Below are positions 57,122 to 63,008 of a stretch of 64,000 nucleotides of DNA, one piece after another (the stretch's first letter is position 1; the number at the start of each line of letters is the position of its first letter). The DNA is taken from assembly GCA_028751875.1 (NCBI GenBank), contig CM054167.1, positions 24,673,528 to 24,737,527 of the forward strand, read 5' to 3'. Source of the DNA: Rapana venosa (Eukaryota; Mollusca; Gastropoda; Neogastropoda; Muricidae). The translations under genes and the position numbers were made by a program. The notes beneath the pieces were generated by a model, which saw only the letters and a list, made by a program, of their open reading frames with translations, was not told the DNA's origin and made no database searches.

Positions 57122-60100
57122 TCACACACACACACACACACACATACATGAAGGTAATACACTTTGGCGGGGTAGTGGGGATTTGAGCTGTTAAAGGCTG
57201 TCATACGGTAAAGTTAACGGACAAGAAGACGAGGGTTCTTTCACTGACCTGGACAAAGCTTTCCACAGACTGATGGTCAGCTTCAAGTCCAGACACGCCA
57301 CTATCCGACACACCGCCAACAGGTCTGCACAAACTGCACACACATCACATTACATTTTGTCAATACATAACAGTAAAGTAAGGTAAAGGTGTCCTATAAC
57401 CTATGTGGTCGTAGGGGAGTGAGGCATCAGAGACCTCAACTTCTCAAGGGACCAGCATATTGAGGGTGGCACCTATCTCCTCTCCCTCACTGTTTTACCT
57501 TCCTTGACCCTAAAGAGGGGCAGGTACCCATTTACAGCTGGGTGAACTGGGGGAACTGTACTGAAGCCAAACGGTCACCCATCCAAGTGGTAACCTTGCT
57601 CGATGCTGCTTAACCTTAGCTGGGGAAAAGCGAGTGCTCTGACCACTGAGCTATCCCATCCCCTAATACATGTATACATACATATACAAATGAAAGCATT
57701 CAAACACGCAGCAGCCATACTCACAACAACTACATGGCACATGTATACATACAGACTGGCCTCCTATCACCCGGATATTTCTACACATACTGTTAGGTTT
57801 GGGGGGTGGAGGTAGGGGTGGGGTGTTGTTTTTGAATATTTGACTGCTCGGTACTATCTTTAGAAAACAATTACAACTGAACGGACAAAAGACTGAACAT
57901 AAACGCTTTTTCAATCTATACACCTAAGGAACTGATACAATAACAATGATAACAACAACAAAACAATAATAGTGATAAAAATAGTGAAAAGAATAATAGC
58001 AATAATGATGATATTATTATTATTAATGATAACAGCAACAACAAAAATAATATTATTATTATAACAACAACAATAATTAATTAACCCCTCCTCCTCCAAG
58101 TTTTAAAGATCCTGTCACAATCTCGCCCCCCCCAACCCCCCCTCAACCTCTCCCCCACCCCCAATCCCCAAAAGTTACCTTGGGCGATATCTTGCAGAGC
58201 CTGATCAGACAAGGTCTGTGTGATGACCAGCTTGTCCAACATATTCAGCAACACCTGCCACACCCAGTTCATCAGACTTCTTTTTTAAATTTAAAATGTC
58301 AAGTCAAGTCAACGGAAAGCAGACCACCACATCATAAAAAGAGCAATGAACTTCGTAGTGGATGGAAAGAGACCAAAGGGAAGACCTAGCAAGACCTGGG
58401 CTGCCTGTATTGCAGATGATCTTAAGAGAAAGGGGCAGCATAAATAAGGTAAAAGGTAAAGGTAAAGGAGTCCCATAACCTATAAGGTCGTAGGGTAGCG
58501 AGGCGTCAGAGACCTCACTTCTCTAGAGCCAGCATATTGAGGGCGGCGCCCATCTCCTCTCCCTCGCTGCTTTACCTTCCCTGACCCTAAAGAGGGCAGG
58601 TACCCATTTACAGCTGGGTGAACTGGGGGAACTGTACTGAAGCCAAGGCATGCAAACGGTCACCCATCCAACTGGTAACCACGCTTGACGCTGCTTAACT
58701 TGGCTGGGGGAAAGCGAGTGCTCCGACCACTGAGCTATCCTGTCCCAGTTCAAAACAGAGAGAGATGGAGAAAGCTCATCAATGTCAAACCTCCCCTGGG
58801 AGAAACATGACAAAAAAGGAAGAAGATGAAGAAGTCACATCAAGTCAATACCCCTTGATTGTGGCCTTGAGCCATCCCATGAAAAGCCATTACCGAGCTG
58901 AACACTGACACCAGTGACAGGCATGTACAGTCATGACACACTCATACAGATCCAAGACTACTTTATTATCTCAGAATGAGAAATTGTGAAGTGGGGTTTT
59001 CATATTATGACACAACATAAATAAAAAAATGAGTATCGTAGATATTAAAATGAAACACCATTTGACATCACACTCACTCACTCACACACGCGCACGCACA
59101 CACACACACACACCTGAATTGGGTTTATCTATATATGACCAAAATGTTGAATAAGTGTGCCACAGTGTGTGTGTGTGTGTGAGCGCAGGCGTGTGTGTGT
59201 GAGCGCAGGCGTGTGTGTGTTTGTGTGTGTATGTATGCATGCGTTTGTGTGTGCATATGTTTGTGTGTGTGCATGTGTGTTTGTGCATGCATGTGTTTGT
59301 GTGTACATGTTTGTGTGTGTGTGCATGTGTGAGTGCATGCATGTGTTTGTGTGCGCATATGTGTGTGTGCGTGCATATGTTTTGTGAGTGCATGCACATG
59401 CACGTATGTATTTATGCATGCATGCATGTGTACAAACATGGGCAAGAAGCTAGCAAAGAAAAACCAAACCCACACATAAACATCTACTGCCTAAAGAGAC
59501 AGACAAGAAGGAGAAAGAGAACAGCAGTGCACCAACCATCTGCAGGGAGTGTGCAGTTCTGAACATGAGCGACAACGTGTCTGACAGAGCGGGCAGGAGA
59601 TCCCCATACAGCCCGCCACTCTCCTGAACACACACACACACGTGCACGCACGCACGCAAGCATGCACACACACAAACACACACACACGCACACAAACACC
59701 ATTCACACACATATGTGCATGCGGGCACGCGCACACACACATACCATACACACACACATACGTGCGTGTGCACACACACACACACACCATACACACATAC
59801 GCGCACATGCCCAAACACACACACACAAAACACTCACACACACACATAATAAAAAATAAACAAAAACACATGAGATAACTCAGTAGTCACCTGACTTCCT
59901 ATGCAAACAACAACAAAAAATATCTGAAAAAATAAGAAAATGGGAGTTACTATAACACTTGCCACTGCAAATACAAAAAATACTTCCTACGTACAATATT
60001 GATTTTACACAGCAACAATCATCACCATACAACCACAATGTCCTTTTAAAAAAATAAACAAACAAACCAGAGGGGTGGGGGGGGGGGGGGGGGGATAGCC

Positions 60101-61406
60101 CAGTGGTTAGAGTGTAGACCTCATGATCTGGTGGCCTGGGCTCAAGCCACTACCGAGGAACCCTCAAGAGAATTTTCCCCCTGGAGTTATCAGTACCCAT
60201 TCCACTCCCCTAGAAGTCTTTCGGATGAATTATCAACTGAGGACTCATGTCCGAACATATGCACAACAACTTACACACATGTTAAAACCCATTCTGTCTT
60301 TCGAAAGAGTAGGTCACTGCATGTTGGTAAAAACGGATGATAACATCTGAAAAACAACAACAACAACTATGCATACTGGCGTTGTGTTTAGATATAACCC
60401 CCGAGGTTGAAATGCCTTTATGGCGGCTAATGCCAGCACTGGTGAACCTCGGGGCTGTAGCTGATAAATAGAAAAAAAAACAAGAACAAAGAAACAAAAG
60501 ACCCCCCCCCCCCCCTAAAAATACCCAACAACAAACCCAAACAAAAAATATCTGAAAAAATACAAAATTGAACATTATCCTAACACCTACCACTCTCTTT
60601 TCAATCCTACCTACCTGACAATGAGAGTAAGATCCCTTGAGGACATGGAAGGACGAGGTCAGCAAGGAGCGTACATGGTCCGTGTGAAGGCCCGCCATCG
60701 TCGTCATGTGCTTGACACACTCCTCCACACACTGCGCCACATTCACCACATGCTGAAACATAACACACACATTGTAAACTTAGTGGATCGGAGCTTGCAC
60801 AGCGCACAAACCCAGCACAACTCAAGTCGAGGGTCCAGGGCCCAGTGCTAACTAAAATCAGCGCGCTCCTTCCATTTACCAAGTCTCAAGTGTGGCCAGT
60901 CCCTGCTATAACCAGCACCAGTTGGACTGGGATGGGATGGGATGGGATGGGATGGGATGGGATGGGATGGGATGGGATGGATAGCAGCAAAGACAGTGGG
61001 GTAAACTGACAGCTGTGGAAGGTCTGATGGTATCGCACCCATTTAGAAAGCGAAAGACTATGCGTTCAGTTCCAGTTTGAAGCTCTTCCCCCCCCCACCC
61101 CCAGCCCCCCACATCTACCAGACTGTGAGTGGTGGCCTGGGTGCTAGTAGTTTTTTCCAGGGGACAAAGCATGCAGAGCAGTTTGAGCCTGTTTAAACCT
61201 GTTCCGTTTTTTTGAAGAGTAGGCCACTGTGTGTCGGTGGGAACATGAGAAAATTGACAAAACTGCATACAACATGGGGACTGGATGTAAAAAAAAGCAC
61301 ATGAGTGCTTATTCCATTATCCTCAAAATAAAAGAATAAATAAAAACAAATAAAATTCAAACACACACACAAATACACACACACACACACACACACACAT
61401 ACACAC

Positions 61407-61445
<39 letters not shown>

Positions 61446-62967
61446 CATGGATACATACAATGTACTATGTTCTTTCTCTCAGTCAATGCGTTACCTGCAA
61501 CAGTGTGATCAGGTGATCCGTGTCAATATCTTCATCCTCCCTAACGGCTTCGTGAACTTCTTCAACCACCGAGTCCAACAGCTGACATATCTGTATGGAC
61601 ATAGACAACATCGCACACGATACATGTCACTATGTTTTACAACATATCTACTGTTGATACAGAAAGCATAATAAAATTAACACATATCATCATCCTCGGT
61701 CCCTTGACTGTCTGTCATAACTATTGAAGTGGGGAGGGTCACGGTGTGGGGGAGAGGGGGGCATGAAAAATATGCTGGTTGACAGTTTTCATCAGGTTGG
61801 TCAGTCTTGAGTTATTTTTTTTAAAAATTTGGTAAATAGTACTTAGAACTGTCATGTTCAGGTCGGTCCATTCTTTGATGTTTTCTGTCCAACTCCAAGT
61901 CTTCCTTTGTTCTTGTCTTCCTCTTTTGAATATCCCCCTGTGTCCTCACCATCTTGCAGATGACACTTAAGGAACATCCAAATTTATATTCCTCATATAT
62001 GATGCTTGCAAACATTTTCTTCTAGCAATGAAAACTAAGCATTACACATGAGAGAAAAATGATCAATCTGAATTTTGTGAAACTATCACGTAGCAAGTCA
62101 CTCCTCTCTGACTACCCTGAAAATCACACCTGATAATGCTCTAGAGTTCAAAACTCTACAACCTTGAATGTATTCAGGATTAGGGGATGGGAAGAGGAGG
62201 GTGGGAGTGGGAGGATGGGTTGGGGAAGGAAGACTGACACTTACAGTGACATTGTACATTGGATTTTTACATCAATTATATTTATAATAAGTGTGCGGCA
62301 CAGATTAACCGTAACTGTGCCTTTCAATAGCTCATGCTACCGTTTAACACAACAGCTGTTCTGTAAAATTTGAAAAAAACTACTTGAAGTTGTTGTTGTG
62401 CGTTCCCCAGCTTTACACCCTGGGGGTCACCCAGAACATGCACTCTGACTCACTCATCCCACCTGGGAATCTATGTGAGATAGGAAGTACACACTGGATG
62501 AGAAGTTTGCGTGTATGACTCTTTTTCAAGCACCTCGCCATAGAGGCAGCCATACTCCGACTTCAGAGGATTTTTTTCTCCTTTAACAAAGGAAAGTGCG
62601 GCTTGTTATGTTAAGAGCTTGTCATGGCTGAAGGCAATCTCAACACAACATTTTACAACATAACAACGTTTTAATGTAGGCCTTGGCAATTAGCTGACAT
62701 CAATAACTGACACAGCTTTTGGCCTGGGCCAGACTACTTGAAGTGAAAAACTAATATGAAATTACTAATAACATTTTTTTAAAAAAAATTAAAAATCAAC
62801 AATACACGAGCTGCTGGACTATTCTGCCCATGACAATACACCACACGACATTACACTACAATAAGAAAACAACAATACCTGAGGAGACACTGGGCAGAAG
62901 ACCCTGTCTTCCAGCTGGTCCTGCTGTACCACCGGGACAAAGGACTGACACAGAATCTGCAGAATGC
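31104..62967 (-). CDS. FIRRM: FIRRM orthologue (C1orf112-like), 21 exons, 5' end beyond window
   Basis: Twenty-one minus-strand exons, each with AG acceptor and GT donor, join in compatible phase into about 877 codons ending in TGA at 31104-31106. Exons 5' to 3': 62879-62967, 61495-61590, 60615-60752, 59537-59623, 58179-58254, 57249-57324, 55442-55580, 53476-53627, 52650-52795, 50031-50105, 48119-48226, 47374-47437, 45375-45456, 44577-44659, 42307-42457, 39610-39792, 36602-36857, 35400-35512, 33286-33476, 32186-32368, 31104-31250. Landmarks shared with human FIRRM as I remember it: YGTAELC, WCFLAR, KLILQ and a segment like AFTQFAEGTNHEEIVPQCL. Human FIRRM is about 853 residues, so probably only the first ~50 residues are missing here. 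In animals and plants FIRRM is a helical protein that binds the AAA ATPase FIGNL1, controls RAD51 on DNA, limits crossovers and supports crosslink repair in the nucleus. One base is missing in exon 19. The identification rests on memory, not a search. Confidence 0.9.
31315..31604 (-). mobile_element. SINE family A in last FIRRM intron
   Basis: Full-length copy, head to the right (GACCACTGAACTATCCC reads as the A box on the minus strand), about 60 bp upstream of the last-exon acceptor. Confidence 0.88.
31875..32130 (-). mobile_element. SINE family B (right duplicate)
   Basis: The minus strand includes the tRNA-like head at 32080-32130 (TAGCAGTTAGAGCATTGTGT), the GTTAACTCC linker and the core. 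Confidence 0.82.
32186..32368 (-). CDS. FIRRM: FIRRM exon 20
   Basis: This 183-bp, phase 0/0 exon has acceptor ACTTACGCAG and donor CGT/GTAAGT. It encodes a Gln/Ser/Thr-rich linker and TSEPNPKRQKVDHSKSPEQW. PKRQK looks like a basic nuclear-localisation cluster, at the place where human FIRRM has a KRARQ cluster. A broken copy lies at 26508-26676. Confidence 0.85.
32440..32800 (+). mobile_element. SINE family B2, second tRNA-like head on the same core
   Basis: Head GGCAGGATGGTTAAGACATT with B box GGTTCTGGGTTCCATTCCCA, then TTGACAAAAAAATCGAACTG, then the family B core from CTTCGGATGACACTATAAAC. It shows module exchange between heads. Confidence 0.88.
33286..33476 (-). CDS. FIRRM: FIRRM exon 19, one base short
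   Basis: The exon is 191 bp where 192 would keep phase 0 at both ends. It encodes QGQILGKISDTFAVALTHPS, then, after a one-base loss at 33392/33393, AFTRFAEQTPHEAVVPQCL in the next frame. Human has AFTQFAEGTNHEEIVPQCL. The acceptor is TGTCCACAG and the donor AAG/GTGAGT. The lost base lies in a GGAT context (GGGAT expected). It could be a sequencing error or a real frameshift. Confidence 0.88.
33477..34500 (-). repeat. 76-bp minisatellite made from the exon 19 acceptor and exon start
   Basis: Thirteen direct copies lie in intron 18, next to exon 19. The full unit is 76 bp; shorter units of about 66-72 bp lack part of the intron portion, and two units carry a 4-base insertion. On the transcribed strand each unit has a TTCACAG-type acceptor followed by the first ~39-42 bases of exon 19 and then CAG/GTTAAA, which could act as a weak donor. 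Confidence 0.95.
34505..34645 (-). mobile_element. SINE head and linker (family B type), minus strand
   Basis: GTTAACTCCAGGGGAAAATC linker and CTCTAACCACTAAGCTATCC (A box reversed). The rest is missing. Confidence 0.75.
35400..35512 (-). CDS. FIRRM: FIRRM exon 18
   Basis: This 113-bp exon has acceptor TTCATCCACAG, starts with two bases and ends GAG/GTAGGT in phase 0. It encodes VAQILKDSASRELTL and AVLQLMQSLGRLK, aligned to human YVRLAMLDFVSSLGKLF. Confidence 0.88.
35548..35672 (-). mobile_element. SINE head and linker (family B type) beside exon 18
   Basis: GTTAACTCCAGGAGGGG linker and GAGCTCTAACCACTTGGCTA on the plus strand. It ends about 35 bp upstream of the exon 18 acceptor. Confidence 0.75.
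36602..36857 (-). CDS. FIRRM: FIRRM exon 17
   Basis: This 256-bp exon is the longest here. It starts in phase 0 after ACCCCCCAG and encodes MQCLHAVLQGD, LLDTVRSLWDAALPA and SDFAEQLGVKLILQ. KLILQ is identical to the human protein. Three overlapping GTAG units follow the final CAG, and only the second donor (after CAGGTAG) restores the frame of exon 18. Confidence 0.88.
37095..37325 (+). mobile_element. SINE family B in FIRRM intron 16
   Basis: Core from CTTCGGATGAGACTATAAAC to CCTCGATATAAAAGAATAAA, flanked by CA repeats. Confidence 0.86.
37430..39365. other. large part of FIRRM intron 16, no gene seen
   Basis: AT-rich intron. A GGAGGCCATTCCAGATCCC segment near 37588 looks like a dispersed repeat. 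A CT repeat is at 37977-38000. Nothing else supported. Confidence 0.6.
39370..39582 (-). mobile_element. SINE family F, tRNA-derived
   Basis: The minus strand has GGTTTAGGCGGTCAACTCGT, a clear B box GTCGCGGGTTTCGACCCCCG, GTGTCCTTGGGAAAGACACT and CACCCAGGTGTACAAGTGGG. A single copy here, about 30 bp from the exon 16 donor. Confidence 0.8.
39610..39792 (-). CDS. FIRRM: FIRRM exon 16
   Basis: This 183-bp, phase 0/0 exon has acceptor TTGTGCGCAG and donor GTG/GTGAGT. It encodes TELMTTLAAVPHLGVM and MTAQEWCGSLVPVCLSALN. It is markedly GC-rich against its surroundings. A SINE ends about 30 bp downstream of the donor. Confidence 0.88.
39942..40230 (-). mobile_element. SINE family A in FIRRM intron 15
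   Basis: Full-length copy embedded between two minus-strand fragments of family B (39850-39930 and 40240-40495). It appears to have inserted into that older element. Confidence 0.85.
40495..40965. repeat. GA then GTGT/GTAAGT microsatellite
   Basis: About 60 bp GAGA, then about 400 bp of GTGTGT with GTAAGT and GTGAGT interruptions. A family D head fragment (CTGTCTAGAAAGTGAGACAG) follows at 40975, then CT repeats to 41110. Confidence 0.93.
41140..41590 (+). mobile_element. SINE family C, long form
   Basis: Head TACAGCCGAGTGATTAAGAC and body. The ATGTCAGCGTTTGGTGGG stretch is shared with 50360 and 51405. The 3' part is rearranged. Confidence 0.72.
41666..42076 (-). mobile_element. SINE family A with nested SINE fragment
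   Basis: The element is interrupted at 41697-41809 by a family B tail fragment (TTATTTCGAGGATAATGG, then the TTACATCCAGTCCC segment). It resumes with TAGGGGAGCGAGG. The head lies next to an AT/CA repeat. Confidence 0.82.
42085..42285. repeat. TATA/CA compound microsatellite
   Basis: TATATA and ACACAC runs downstream of FIRRM exon 15 (intron 15, near its donor). Confidence 0.93.
42307..42457 (-). CDS. FIRRM: FIRRM exon 15
   Basis: This 151-bp exon starts with one base completing CGG (Arg) and ends CAG/GTACAT, phase 0. It encodes YGTAELCWQQTQQML and ends FLSPQHQ, aligned to human YGTAELCAHHVTIV and FMAPPHQ. Its acceptor is preceded directly by a GAT repeat with no pyrimidine tract. Confidence 0.93.
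42462..42655. repeat. CAT/ATC trinucleotide repeat touching the exon 15 acceptor
   Basis: About 190 bp of CATCAT with CAC and TTC variants, starting five bases from the splice acceptor of exon 15. Confidence 0.95.
43450..43770 (+). mobile_element. SINE family B, diverged
   Basis: Head GGTAGCTTAGTGGTCAGAGC, B-box-like CTGGGTTTGAGCC, linker with CCCCTGAGTTAAATCAGTAC, and a diverged core (GTTTGGATGAAACTTAAAAA). Confidence 0.75.
44207..44509 (-). mobile_element. SINE family A in FIRRM intron 14
   Basis: Full-length copy ending about 70 bp from the exon 14 donor. The distal end is duplicated AGGTAAAGGTAAAGG. Confidence 0.87.
44577..44659 (-). CDS. FIRRM: FIRRM exon 14
   Basis: This 83-bp exon has acceptor TTTCTCCCCCAG, phase 0 start and end CG/GTGGGT. 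It encodes EKSLLEVLLGSNP and SQAAADCWCFLAR, aligned to human LNAVLSAN and AMDAWCFLAR, so the WCFLAR core is conserved. Confidence 0.92.
44790..45095 (-). mobile_element. SINE family B in FIRRM intron 13
   Basis: Minus-strand copy with core and linker up to GAACGGGAATCGAACCTG (B box). The far end of the head is lost. Confidence 0.84.
45375..45456 (-). CDS. FIRRM: FIRRM exon 13
   Basis: This 82-bp exon has a strong acceptor (CTGTTTTTCAG), starts with one base completing AGA and ends in phase 0 (ATCGTT/GTGAGT). It encodes SVSLYQFVVEHVSAFV, aligned to the human AVTLYQHVCVHLCTFI. Confidence 0.88.
45625..46410. repeat. ~125-bp tandem repeat array, TTG-rich
   Basis: Six to seven units built on TTTTATCTCATTTCATTCCA, ATGGGATGATGATGTTATTA, CTTTAAGTTTTGGGGTTG, a TTG/TTTTG run and GTTCCTCAGGTAGAACTTTG. 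The right edge merges into a family C SINE tail (46380-46490, minus strand). Confidence 0.9.
46715..46950 (-). mobile_element. SINE family B, minus strand
   Basis: GTCTCATCCGAAGGACTTTC, the GTTAACTCC linker and a head with CTCACCACTCAGCTATC are visible. The 3' tail is missing. Confidence 0.78.
47004..47208 (+). mobile_element. SINE family A, head-truncated, opposite orientation
   Basis: It starts inside the element (GGGTGACCGTTTGCGC) and runs to the CACCTTTACCTTTAC end on the plus strand. It is the only family A copy in FIRRM that is antisense to the gene. Confidence 0.83.
47374..47437 (-). CDS. FIRRM: FIRRM exon 12
   Basis: This 64-bp exon starts with two bases and ends with two. The acceptor is GGGATTTCAG and the donor CACAG/GTAGGG. 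It encodes VEVCLPVYLPGPPCEGK, matching human GELSLPVHLQGLKSKGK. Confidence 0.86.
48119..48226 (-). CDS. FIRRM: FIRRM exon 11
   Basis: This 108-bp exon starts with GG completing GGG and ends ATG T/GTAAGT (phase 1). It encodes an acidic linker and DPNLMLAVFSTLHMC, aligned to human RISLLKAVFYSFEQC. Confidence 0.86.
48420..48890 (-). mobile_element. non-LTR RT fragment in FIRRM intron 10
   Basis: Minus-strand frames encode GKVEVRRKRGRPPTSYIANI and, further upstream, a GSEVW-like RT palm segment. Several frameshifts break the coding. Confidence 0.7.
49580..49840 (-). mobile_element. SINE family A, degenerate
   Basis: The distal half is clear (GTAGGGGAGCGAGGCGTCAG). The head half has many changes and merges into A-rich intron. 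Confidence 0.7.
50031..50105 (-). CDS. FIRRM: FIRRM exon 10
   Basis: This 75-bp exon has acceptor TGTGTGCAG, starts with two bases and ends in phase 1. The donor CAG/GTCATT is non-consensus after GT. It encodes ALARLLLCVMVMDGVAQ, aligned to the human FPQCLLLVVVMDKLPSQ. Confidence 0.85.
50143..50520 (+). mobile_element. SINE family C, long form
   Basis: Head CACAGCCGAGTGGTTAAGAC, B box ATGGGTTCGAATCTTGG, body with GTCAGCTTCAAGTGCAGACC and GTAATTCATGTTAGCATTC, and the 3' part AAAATCTCACCATTAGTGAA. Related to 41140-41590 and 51205-51540. Confidence 0.83.
50810..51180 (-). mobile_element. non-LTR RT C-terminal fragment in FIRRM intron 9
   Basis: The minus strand encodes LRWFGHVQRKADHHI and GKRPKGKPSKTWAACIADDF, the same lineage as 28870-29200. 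WFGHV is the classic motif of LINE RT tails. Confidence 0.82.
51205..51690 (+). mobile_element. SINE family C, long form, 5'-truncated, plus 3' fragment
   Basis: Starts in the head (TTTGTGAACTTCAATCC), keeps the B box GTTCGAATCTTGGCG and body. A second 3' end fragment (CATCCCTAAAGTTGGAATGC) follows at 51548. Confidence 0.78.
52650..52795 (-). CDS. FIRRM: FIRRM exon 9
   Basis: This 146-bp exon starts with one base completing AGC (Ser) and ends in phase 1 (ACAG/GTATGT). It encodes ILPPSISAPRLQKKHEEDL, matching human KFPPSLYATRISKAHQEEI. The acceptor after a strong C/T tract at 52796-52797 is preferred. A closer AG at 52759-52760 would break the frame with exon 8. Confidence 0.9.
53025..53295 (+). 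mobile_element. SINE family B, 5'-truncated, with LINE-like tail
   Basis: Starts at ACATGCTTGCGCACACG and keeps the full 3' part: GCGCTTTGATTTCTTGCTCT, TATATAAATTCC, ATT repeat. Confidence 0.85.
53476..53627 (-). CDS. FIRRM: FIRRM exon 8
   Basis: This 152-bp exon starts in phase 0 (ATGTTGCAG acceptor) and ends with two bases (AACAG/GTCTCC). It encodes DEKVFQKSVRIAGF and a helix ending LLLCLN, aligned to human YRLFQKTLKLCRFF and LHQLYLQIHS. A SINE inserted about 40 bp upstream of the acceptor. Confidence 0.88.
53668..53960 (-). mobile_element. SINE family A with long target-site duplication
   Basis: Full-length copy flanked by imperfect ~28-bp direct repeats built on GATACAGC, CACAAAAC and ATTCCTCAATA (about 53637-53667 and 53970-54001). 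It lies about 40 bp upstream of the exon 8 acceptor. Confidence 0.88.
54570..54925 (-). mobile_element. SINE family B, complete, minus strand
   Basis: Tail, core, GTTAACTCCAGGGG linker, B box (GGGAATTGAACCCGGGTC reversed) and head to about 54920. Confidence 0.86.
55000..55425 (+). mobile_element. SINE family B2, complete, with LINE-like tail
   Basis: Head GGCAGGATGGTTAAGACGTT, B box GGTTCGATTCCCAG, linker, core and the GCGCTTTGATTTGTTGC tail to an ATT repeat. It ends 17 bp from the exon 7 donor. Confidence 0.9.
55442..55580 (-). CDS. FIRRM: FIRRM exon 7
   Basis: This 139-bp exon starts with one base completing AGG and ends in phase 0 (GAG/GTAGGC). It encodes DVSGMVTYLCEEIHSGITRL, close to the human KDIITSLCEDILFSFHSCL, then a Pro/Ala-rich linker. 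SINEs press on it from both sides: an ATT tail ends about 20 bp past the donor, and a GAT-repeat tail lies about 15 bp before the acceptor. Confidence 0.88.
55605..56060 (-). mobile_element. SINE family B2, complete, minus strand
   Basis: Mirror of the previous element on the other side of exon 7. Both B2 copies have their ATT tails facing the exon. Confidence 0.88.
56545..56965 (+). mobile_element. SINE family D in FIRRM intron 6
   Basis: Complete: GGTGGTCTAGAGGTAACGTG head, TTCGGATGAGACGATAAACT core, GCGCACGTAAAAGAACCC, GGGAGAGCAGCCCGAATTTC, and an A-rich tail. Confidence 0.88.
57249..57324 (-). CDS. FIRRM: FIRRM exon 6
   Basis: This 76-bp exon starts with two bases (AC) and ends with two (AG/GTCAGT). 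It encodes LLAVCRIVACLDLKLTISLW, aligned to the human SLLDICSVISSMDHAF followed by the NTW helix. Phases fit both neighbours. Confidence 0.86.
57381..57664 (-). mobile_element. SINE family A in FIRRM intron 5
   Basis: Full-length copy with the head at right (CACTGAGCTATCCCATCCCC on the plus strand). AATACAT occurs on both sides and may be its target-site duplication. Confidence 0.87.
58179..58254 (-). CDS. FIRRM: FIRRM exon 5
   Basis: This 76-bp exon starts in phase 0 and ends in phase 1 (CAAG/GTAACT). It encodes VLLNMLDKLVITQTLSDQAL, matching the human QLMELLDMVCMDPLVDD segment. Confidence 0.86.
58300..58835 (+). mobile_element. non-LTR RT fragment split by a SINE
   Basis: 58300-58445 matches the plus-sense RT tail (ERRPKG-type segment, SKTWAACIADD). 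It resumes at 58745-58835 (REMEKAHQCQTSPGRN-like), with a SINE at 58448-58745 in between. About nine bases of the RT sequence are missing at the junction. Confidence 0.75.
58448..58745 (-). mobile_element. SINE family A inserted in an RT fragment
   Basis: Full-length copy interrupting the LINE fragment at 58300-58835. The distal end has AAAAGGTAAAGGTAAAGG. Confidence 0.87.
59085..59880. repeat. CA/GT microsatellites around FIRRM exon 4
   Basis: GTGT/GCAT-type repeats at 59165-59420 and CACA at 59630-59850 flank the 87-bp exon 4. Confidence 0.93.
59537..59623 (-). CDS. FIRRM: FIRRM exon 4
   Basis: This 87-bp, phase 0/0 exon encodes GDLLPALSDTLSLMFRTAH and ends SLQM. The donor is the weak ATG/GTTGGT. 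I chose it because it keeps the frame and the human spacing (EAYSLQK). The acceptor TGTGTTCAG sits beside a long CA repeat. Confidence 0.83.
60085..60345 (+). mobile_element. SINE family B, diverged, with tRNA-like head
   Basis: GATAGCCCAGTGGTTAGAGT head after a G run, GGGCTCAAGCC B box, CCCCCTGGAGTTATCAG linker, and a diverged core. Confidence 0.75.
60615..60752 (-). CDS. FIRRM: FIRRM exon 3
   Basis: This 138-bp, phase 0/0 exon has acceptor ATGTTTCAG. It encodes HVVNVAQCVEECVKHM and ends in GSYSHCQ before donor CAG/GTAGGT. It aligns with the human LTGCVQHICAT to FVHCKN segment. Confidence 0.87.
60928..60980. repeat. GGGAT pentamer repeat
   Basis: About ten tandem GGGAT units in FIRRM intron 3 numbering (between exons 2 and 3). 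Confidence 0.93.
61195..61350 (+). mobile_element. SINE family B, 3' half
   Basis: From TGTTCCGTTTTTTTGAAGAG to TTATCCTCAAAATAAAAG. Confidence 0.8.
61495..61590 (-). CDS. FIRRM: FIRRM exon 2
   Basis: This 96-bp, phase 0/0 exon has acceptor CCATACAG and donor CAG/GTAACG. It encodes ICQLLDSVVEEVHEAV and an acidic stretch ending in TLLQ. It corresponds to the human region VKLFDDMMYELTSQ. Confidence 0.85.
61800..62030 (-). mobile_element. non-LTR RT C-terminal fragment in the 5'-most intron
   Basis: In a shifted minus frame it reads KTWSWTENIKEWTDLNMT, similar to the KSWEDNISDWTGL tail at 255-509. Frameshifts are present. Confidence 0.6.
62390..62745 (-). mobile_element. dispersed repeat E, third copy
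   Basis: Reverse complement of the same ~350-bp sequence, starting TGTTGTGCGTTCCCCAGC. This third, independent location shows that E is interspersed rather than only part of the tandem duplication. Confidence 0.78.
62879..62967 (-). CDS. FIRRM: FIRRM exon 1 of those in window (internal exon)
   Basis: This 89-bp exon starts with two bases completing a split codon and ends in phase 0. The acceptor follows a CA repeat (TGTGTGCAG) and the donor is CAG/GTATTG. It encodes ILQILCQSFVPVVQQD, which aligns with the human segment beginning ILKIIVEMFLPHM near residue 50. The upstream start exon is therefore to the right of the window. Confidence 0.85.

Positions 62968-62969
<2 letters not shown>

Positions 62970-63008
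<39 letters not shown>

Noticed and set aside
59450..59871. Cys/Val-rich frames upstream of exon 4
   Set aside because: GT/CA repeat translations; only 59537-59623 is supported by homology and splice sites.
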